NCBI GenBank assembly: GCA_021155965.1
Contig: JAJNBJ010000007.1
Coordinates: forward strand, 59,395 to 123,394
Direction of reading: 5' to 3'
DNA length: 64,000 nt
From: Flavipsychrobacter sp.
GTDB taxonomy: Bacteria; Bacteroidota; Bacteroidia; Chitinophagales; Chitinophagaceae
Shown here: positions 59,210-64,000 of the stretch, one piece after another
How positions within the stretch are numbered: position 1 is the stretch's first letter
How the letters are laid out: the number at the start of each line of letters is the position of its first letter
Translations under genes and position numbers: made by a program
Notes under the pieces: generated by a model
Database searches by the model: none
Told to the model about the DNA's origin: nothing
Seen by the model: the letters and a program-made list of their open reading frames with translations, nothing else

Positions 59210-59782
59210 ATGCCTGACACCAATGTCATCACCAATGACGATATTAAGAAACTCGCAGCAGATAATGGAGTAGAATATGCTGCATTGAAAGCGGTAATTA
59301 ATGTAGAGTCATCCGGGAAAGGATTTGACGCTGCAACAGGAAAAATTATCATCCAGTTTGAACCCGTATGGTTCAGGCGCATTGGGAAAAACCCTGATGA
59401 TGGAGGCGGCCAGCGCACATGGGCTAAAAACAAAGTGGAAAAACAGCCGGGCGAATGGGCTGCGTTCAACGATGCGTTCAGCATCAATCCGGATGCTGCC
59501 ATGCAGTCAACAAGCATAGGCCTGATGCAGGTTATGGGATTTCATTATCAGAAGCTTGGTTTCGCAACCGTTGGCGCTATGTGGGACCACGCTAAAGAAA
59601 GTGAGGCCAACCAGGTGGATATAGGCCTGCGTTTCATCAGGACAAAAGGAAATGAAAAACTGTATAACGCTATGAAAACAAAAGATTGGGCGACTTTTGC
59701 TTTTTATTACAATGGCGCACAGTACAAAATGTTCAAATACGATACCCGCCTTGCAGACGCTTATCAAAAAGCTTTAGTCTAG
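59210..59782 (+). CDS. N-acetylmuramidase (phage endolysin type)
   Basis: The 190-residue protein fits the N-acetylmuramidase family (PF11860-like): ALKAVINVESSGKGFDAATG with the catalytic Glu, FEPVWFRRIGKNPDD and STSIGLMQVMGFHYQKLG. It has no signal peptide, as in phage endolysins that need a holin. It is not part of any phage cluster in this window, which lies 22 kb away. It may be a domesticated or orphan lysis gene. Confidence 0.85.
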   Translation: MPDTNVITNDDIKKLAADNGVEYAALKAVINVESSGKGFDAATGKIIIQFEPVWFRRIGKNPDDGGGQRTWAKNKVEKQPGEWAAFNDAFSINPDAAMQSTSIGLMQVMGFHYQKLGFATVGAMWDHAKESEANQVDIGLRFIRTKGNEKLYNAMKTKDWATFAFYYNGAQYKMFKYDTRLADAYQKALV

Positions 59783-59784
59783 CA

Positions 59785-59814
59785 TTGAAGCCACCCTGTA
59801 TAGAGTGGCTTCAA
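59785..59814 (+). terminator. Hairpin after the N-acetylmuramidase gene
   Basis: TTGAAGCCAC and GTGGCTTCAA pair over ten bases, three bases after the stop. The T-run is short, so termination may be weak. Confidence 0.5.
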
Positions 59815-60003
59815 AATCGTGCAGCGAATTTATTATTTGTCCCATTGGGACCTTACTTTTTATGCTCAGGATCGTAGGGCATGTCGCTATTATATGTCTG
59901 CCCTTCGATTACTTAGCCTGTAGCTCTGTTCCGCCACACTAACTTTCATAATGAAGTAAGAGGCTTACCTCAAAATTCCCACAAAACACGTGCCACCAGT
60001 CTA

Positions 60004-61035
60004 TCATTTAGCCTCCTCACGCACTACAGGCGCCACTTTGGTGGCAAATAGCTTCAGCGAATGCATCAGCTTTTCATGCGGCAGTTCCCCCGCAATAGTT
60101 TGCGCCAGGAAACGTATATTCCCGAACAATTGATACTCAGCAAGTATTTTATCAGCAACCTCTTGCGCCGTTCCAACCATCAGCGATCCGCCCGGCGCAC
60201 GCATAAATTCAAATTGATCCCTTGTCATTGGCGACCATCCCCGCTCCCTGCCTATGCGGTTCATCATTTTCCCATACATAGGCCAGAACTCGTCCGCAGC
60301 CTGGTCTGAAGAATCCGCAATATAAGTATGCTGGTTAAGGGCAAATTGCAGTTTCGTACTGTCATGCCCTGCTTTCGTGGCAGCCTCTCTGTATAATTTT
60401 ATCAGTGGTAAAAAATGTGCAGGCTTCCCGCCAAGTATAGCTATAGTCAACGGCAAATTCAGCGTACCTGCCCGCGCTACCGATGCCGGTGTGCCGCCCA
60501 CAGCCAGCCATATGGGTATCTGCTGCTGGTACGGGCGGGGATAAATGCCTGCGCGCTCAAGCGGCGCCCGGTGTTGTCCCTGCCATGATACGGTTTCATT
60601 ACTGTTTATCTTCATCAGCAGTTCCAGTTTCTCTTTAAACAGTTCATCATAGTCATCAAGGTCATACCCAAACAACGGGAACGACTCAATGAACGACCCC
60701 CTGCCGGCCATTATCTCTGCACGCCCTTTTGATATAAGGTCAAGCGTAGCGAAATTCTGGAACACACGCACAGGGTCGGCAGAGCTAAGCACCGTTACCG
60801 CGCTCGATAATCTTATGCGTTTTGTAATTGCTGCAATACCGGCAAGCACAACCTCGGGTGCAGATACCACATAATCTGGCCGGTGGTGTTCTCCGAGGGC
60901 AAATACATCAAGGCCAAGTTCGTCAGCCAATGCTGCTTCCTTTAGCAATTCGCCTATACGCTGCTGCGCTCCTTTTGCCCCGCCCGGAATATGTTCTATC
61001 GGAATCTCCCCGAATGTACTGATGCCTAACTCCAT
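60004..61035 (-). CDS. LLM class flavin-dependent oxidoreductase
   Basis: The 343-residue protein is a luciferase-like monooxygenase: LGLDVFALGEHHRPDYVVSA, RIRLSSAVTVLSSADPVRVF, then KGRAEIMAGRGSFIESFPLF and YQQQIPIWLAVGGTPASVAR. It uses FMN or F420; the substrate is unknown. It stands alone with the RNA candidate upstream on the other strand. Confidence 0.92.
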   Translation of the reverse strand: MELGISTFGEIPIEHIPGGAKGAQQRIGELLKEAALADELGLDVFALGEHHRPDYVVSAPEVVLAGIAAITKRIRLSSAVTVLSSADPVRVFQNFATLDLISKGRAEIMAGRGSFIESFPLFGYDLDDYDELFKEKLELLMKINSNETVSWQGQHRAPLERAGIYPRPYQQQIPIWLAVGGTPASVARAGTLNLPLTIAILGGKPAHFLPLIKLYREAATKAGHDSTKLQFALNQHTYIADSSDQAADEFWPMYGKMMNRIGRERGWSPMTRDQFEFMRAPGGSLMVGTAQEVADKILAEYQLFGNIRFLAQTIAGELPHEKLMHSLKLFATKVAPVVREEAK

Positions 61036-61194
61036 ATTGTCTTTTATAGTGGTAAAGTTATCTTATACCGGCATTTTGCCCAACTGCAGGCCGCCCGGTG
61101 CTTAACTGCTTTTTTTGAAAGTTTACCTGACCAAAAACAGGTAGAACATTGTAAATTAACACTTTAGGGCATTACTTTTTTTGATACAAACCCT

Positions 61195-61202
61195 TACATT
61201 TG
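61195..61202 (+). promoter_or_regulatory. -7 box for the structured RNA candidate
   Basis: TACATTTG fits TAnnTTTG exactly and lies about 8 bases before the first paired arm. A TTTG at 61180-61183 is too close to act as a standard -33 box. Confidence 0.4.
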
Positions 61203-61209
61203 CGCTTTC

Positions 61210-61352
61210 CCAGTTCTCAAAACCGGCCAACTACTACTACACATCTGGGAGATTAACGTAAGCGCATTTAAAAAACGGCGCAGGCGTAGTCTCAGATGTT
61301 GGGTGCTTGGTCGTACCTTGAGAACTGGACTACTAACCTGCGCTACTTTTTT
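61210..61352 (+). ncRNA. Structured small RNA candidate, 6S-like
   Basis: Two nested stems are visible: CCAGTTCTCAA (61210-61220) with TTGAGAACTGG (61318-61328), and ACATCTGGGAG (61241-61251) with CTCAGATGT (61291-61299), separated by a large internal bubble. This resembles 6S RNA, which mimics an open promoter. GCGCAGG (61278-61284) can also pair with CCTGCGC (61337-61343) before TTTTTT, an alternative fold that would act as terminator. No sequence match could be run. Confidence 0.4.
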
Positions 61353-61507
61353 GCACAAATAGTTTTCCTCCAAGGTACAACAATGCAGTAATTCAGTGGT
61401 CTGAAAAATACCCCCTCTCTCCGTATGGCTCAACTGGGAATTCCCGCTCTTACGGGTACAATGCCATCATCATCCTGGTGGCTGTAACTGCCAGCTCGCA
61501 AATAATG

Positions 61508-62539
61508 CTATAACCCAACAGCAGCGATCTTTTCAGGTTCTGAGACGAAAGCACCAGCATGTTTCTGAATGATATGGTGAATGATGTCGGCAGTAATATC
61601 AGGATAGTTGGCCCTTATGGGCTGGCCGGTTTCCAGCCAGTTAGCTATATCATCATAATATTGCTCATGCAGTAATTTTATCACCGTGGCGCCCATCAAA
61701 GCAGCGCCGGCAGCATTGCAATGCTGTTCATATTGCGCCTGCATAGGTATCACCAGCACTTTTTTGCCCAGGTACATCGCTTCTGCAGGGCCTTCAAATC
61801 CTGCACCGCACAGCACACCCGCGCATGCGGCCATACTCTCAATAAAACTGCGGTTGTCAATTTTGCGCACTGTTACATTTCCCGCAACAAAAGGTTCTTT
61901 GTTATGCTTGGAGAATACTTCCCACTTCGCATCCTTAAAGTGCGATAGGTGCTTTACAATAGCTGCATCATCATATGCAGGCAGGTATACTGTATAATGC
62001 CCGCCATTAGTTGGTGTCAGCTGGCGTATCTCCCTCCTGATGACCGGTGTATATATATGCTCGCCGAAAGACTTAAAATGAAACCCGTAAGATGCAGTAA
62101 CAGGTGCATAGTTCCGCAGCACCAGCATACCCATAAGGTCTGTGCGCTTGGGTTGTGGGGCATTTGGGTGCAATACTGCACATTGATGGCTCAGGGATAT
62201 ACACGGAACTTTCTTGCTCCGGCACGCCCATGCCGATACCGGTTCAAAATCATTGATCACCAGGTCATACTGCTCCACAGGAAGGTTACGTATATCCTTG
62301 ATCAGTTCGAAGAGCTTCAGTTTTTTAGCAGTATCTATAATGTCCACCCCGCCACGCTTACCGAAGATGAAACTCAGGCCATACAGCCTGTACCTTACCG
62401 GGAAGGGCGCCTGCACATCAGCCTGTATGCCGCTTATCAGCACATCAACATCCCCGTACTTCAGCAACTCAGGATACACATCTCTTGCCCTGCTCAAATG
62501 GCCGTTACCCGTTCCCTGTATCGCAAATAATATCTTCAT
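61508..62539 (-). CDS. GT-B type glycosyltransferase, MJ1255/VC2487-like
   Basis: The 343-residue protein starts MKILFAIQGTGNGHLSRARD, a glycosyltransferase GT-B start, and has the acceptor region NDFEPVSAWACRSKKVPCIS and donor part GVLCGAGFEGPAEAMYLGKK with VLVIPMQAQYEQHCNA. It fits the MJ1255/VC2487 family of uncharacterised sugar transferases. The phosphoesterase gene lies upstream in the same operon (19-base gap). Confidence 0.83.
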   Translation of the reverse strand: MKILFAIQGTGNGHLSRARDVYPELLKYGDVDVLISGIQADVQAPFPVRYRLYGLSFIFGKRGGVDIIDTAKKLKLFELIKDIRNLPVEQYDLVINDFEPVSAWACRSKKVPCISLSHQCAVLHPNAPQPKRTDLMGMLVLRNYAPVTASYGFHFKSFGEHIYTPVIRREIRQLTPTNGGHYTVYLPAYDDAAIVKHLSHFKDAKWEVFSKHNKEPFVAGNVTVRKIDNRSFIESMAACAGVLCGAGFEGPAEAMYLGKKVLVIPMQAQYEQHCNAAGAALMGATVIKLLHEQYYDDIANWLETGQPIRANYPDITADIIHHIIQKHAGAFVSEPEKIAAVGL

Positions 62540-62558
62540 AGAAATTCAAAATCCCGGA

Positions 62559-63449
62559 TTATGCTGCATTAATTCCGCTCTCTGTACTTCGCTCCCGCTC
62601 TGCCATTCCGCCCTCCTTCATATTCAGTTCCATCATCAGGCTTGCCATCATGGTCTTGGCAGATTCCTTCCCTTTTTTCTTGTTGATATCTATGGCCTGC
62701 GCAACAGGGTCTTCATTATAATTATAGATCTGCCACTTACCCGCCGTATACTCAAGGGCCGTTAAGTTCTCTATCCAGTCGCCGCTGTTCATGTAGGTAA
62801 CATTGCCATGCTTTGTCTGCACGTTCTTTATTTCGGGGTGATGTATATGGCCGCAGATCACGTAGTCATAATGGTTCTCCGCAGCTATATCGCATACAGT
62901 ATCTTCAAAGTTGTTGATGAACTTCACCGCGCCCTTTACGCTGTTCTTCACCCTTTTAGAGAGCGATATTTTGCCCCTGCCCATCTTTTGCGAGCAATAA
63001 TTAACTATGCTGTTAATAATGATGAGGGTATCATAACCTATAGCGCCCAGCTTTGCCAGCCAGCGGCTGTGCTGCATCACCACATCAAACACATCGCCAT
63101 GAAATATCCACAACCGTGCGTTATCTATCTTCAGCGATAGCTTATTCGTTATCTTCAGCGACCCCAACTGAAAACCTTTGAACCTGCGCACCATCTCATC
63201 ATGGTTGCCCGGTATGTAATACACAGGCACATCTTTTGCCACAAGCCCTACCAGGTGTTTCACCACCATCATATGGGTCGCAGGCCAGTAACGTTTGGAG
63301 AATTGCCAGATGTCGATGATATCGCCGTTGAGCACTACGGCCTTGGGTTTGATGCTCTTTAGGTACTGAAGGAGCTCGGTGGCATGGCACCCATAGGTGC
63401 CCAGGTGCACGTCCGACAGCACAACACAATCCACTTCTCTCTTAGCCAT
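62559..63449 (-). CDS. UDP-2,3-diacylglucosamine hydrolase-like metallophosphoesterase
   Basis: The 296-residue protein has all calcineurin-like motifs: LSDVHLG, VLNGDIIDIW, IPGNHDE, IFHGDVFD and ICGHIHHPE. This order fits LpxH-like phosphoesterases that act on envelope lipids. A C-terminal extension of about 45 residues (KKGKESAKTMMASLMMELNM) is not part of the core. It leads a two-gene operon with the glycosyltransferase, so both may act on a glycolipid. Confidence 0.85.
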   Translation of the reverse strand: MAKREVDCVVLSDVHLGTYGCHATELLQYLKSIKPKAVVLNGDIIDIWQFSKRYWPATHMMVVKHLVGLVAKDVPVYYIPGNHDEMVRRFKGFQLGSLKITNKLSLKIDNARLWIFHGDVFDVVMQHSRWLAKLGAIGYDTLIIINSIVNYCSQKMGRGKISLSKRVKNSVKGAVKFINNFEDTVCDIAAENHYDYVICGHIHHPEIKNVQTKHGNVTYMNSGDWIENLTALEYTAGKWQIYNYNEDPVAQAIDINKKKGKESAKTMMASLMMELNMKEGGMAERERSTESGINAA

Positions 63450-63645
63450 TAAGTTGCGCGGGGCATTTGGTTATACAAAATGACACATTCTGTATAACCG
63501 CAATGTTATGTGGCAGTTAATTTAATATGAATTAAGTTGATTTTGGCTGTTTTTCCCGGTTGGGCTACACGCATGCACCACCCACGGCAAGTATATCCTG
63601 AGCTTCGAAGGGGCACCATTCATGGTTCATATCGCTATTATATAA

Positions 63646-63768
63646 AGTCTGAAAATAAATTTCACAATCAGCCAAAAAGAAGAGTGTCATGGTGAGCCCC
63701 GTCGAACCATGACTGTTGAGCCATAGACATCCTGCTGAAAGAAGCATTGTGAAATTTATTTTTAGACT
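63646..63768. mobile_element. MITE-like element with 23-base terminal inverted repeats
   Basis: The left arm at 63646-63668 (AGTCTGAAAATAAATTTCAC, then AAT) and the right arm at 63746-63768 are inverse copies with one mismatch. The core of about 77 bases contains TGTCATGGTGAGCCCCGTCG, with an inner pair CATGGT/ACCATG. No gene is inside. It lies between the phosphoesterase and the broken T9SS gene. Confidence 0.6.
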
Positions 63769-63781
63769 CAATATAAGCAAA

Positions 63782-63810
63782 AGAGGGAGGCCCGCAAAAA
63801 GCCTCCCTCT
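63782..63810 (-). terminator. Terminator downstream of the broken T9SS gene
   Basis: AGAGGGAGGC and GCCTCCCTCT pair over ten bases with a nine-base loop. It lies 18 bases after the stop of the T9SS fragment on the minus strand. Confidence 0.65.
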
Positions 63811-63827
63811 CTCTTTGATTTTGCAAG

Positions 63828-63926
63828 TTAGTTTTTAGCTATCTTACCTATTATAGTTACTTTTTTACCTTCCGTTATGCGGTACAGGTACATACCAGGC
63901 CCTCTGTTCTCCATAGTCTTCCTTTT
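63828..63926 (-). pseudogene. Remnant of a T9SS type A sorting domain
   Basis: The minus strand reads GPGMYLYRITEGKKVTIIGK with IAKN before a stop, a typical end of a T9SS sorting domain. Upstream the frame is broken by TAA at 63927-63929, and a repeat-like sequence (GCCAGTCTCCCGACTGGC near 63979-63996) follows to the window end. The gene was probably cut by an insertion or repeat. Confidence 0.6.
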
Positions 63927-64000
63927 TTAACAAAAAAACATTGTTAACCGTATGTCTCCGACTACGGTTGCGTGGATGCCAGTCTCCCGACTGGCGAACA

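Larger units (their letters stand above)
61036..61507. other. 472-base gap holding a structured RNA candidate
   Basis: The part 61195-61352 folds into long paired arms (next entry). The remainder (61353-61507) contains one small hairpin CCCGCTCTTACGGG near 61443-61456 and no gene. Confidence 0.4.

Noticed and set aside
61353..61507. Possible riboswitch or leader for the glycosyltransferase
   Set aside because: The region is downstream of that minus-strand gene, so it cannot be its leader.
63565..63780. 71-residue minus frame near the MITE-like element
   Set aside because: It reads through the inverted repeats and has no protein-like features.

Overview
The window comes from a Bacteroidota chromosome, most likely a member of the Chitinophagaceae or a close relative. 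The signs are a SusC/TonB-type beta-barrel protein, T9SS (Por) C-terminal sorting domains, an Omp28-like protein, many lipoproteins, DUF4142 proteins, and promoters that fit the Bacteroidota -7 consensus TAnnTTTG. No rRNA, tRNA or CRISPR array was seen.

Left flank, 1-12.7 kb. The end of an outer-membrane beta-barrel gene is followed by a phospholipid operon (CPBP protease, cdsA, psd), dxs (isoprenoid synthesis), a DUF4143 ATPase with paired palindromes upstream, gcvP, an Omp28-like T9SS cargo protein and a secreted protein made of two repeats.

Middle, 12.9-37.5 kb. This is a Mu-like contractile-tailed phage element. Fibre, baseplate, hub, tape measure, tail assembly chaperone (with a -1 frame extension absent from simple ORF calls), tube, sheath, a lysis cassette with a probable unimolecular spanin, capsid and protease lie on the minus strand. 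Terminase, a gp36-like protein, portal and a gp37-like protein lie on the plus strand. An S24-type repressor, a Gam-like protein and a possible Mor-like activator lie at the right end. No transposase, MuB, integrase or local endolysin is visible. Host-type genes (topoisomerase IB, cupin) sit inside the element, and its gaps are filled with dispersed genomic repeats. It therefore looks like an old, immobilised or domesticated element. The capsid and the sheath share a similar hydrophobic N-terminal module of about 45 residues, which is the most unusual signal in the window.

Right flank, 37.6-64 kb. A lipoprotein gene has a good sigma-54 promoter match. Small membrane proteins, an S41 peptidase, an ECF sigma factor with a coupled membrane protein and an Fpg/Nei glycosylase follow. 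Next is a stress-type cluster (DUF4142, DUF892, a KGG-like disordered protein), a thioredoxin-like/histidine kinase/response regulator set and an arylsulfotransferase-like protein. A GlxA-type AraC regulator diverges from a seven-gene operon, with two direct-repeat operator candidates between them. The end holds an isolated N-acetylmuramidase, an LLM oxidoreductase, a 6S-like structured RNA candidate, a glycosyltransferase/phosphoesterase pair, a MITE-like element and a broken T9SS gene end.
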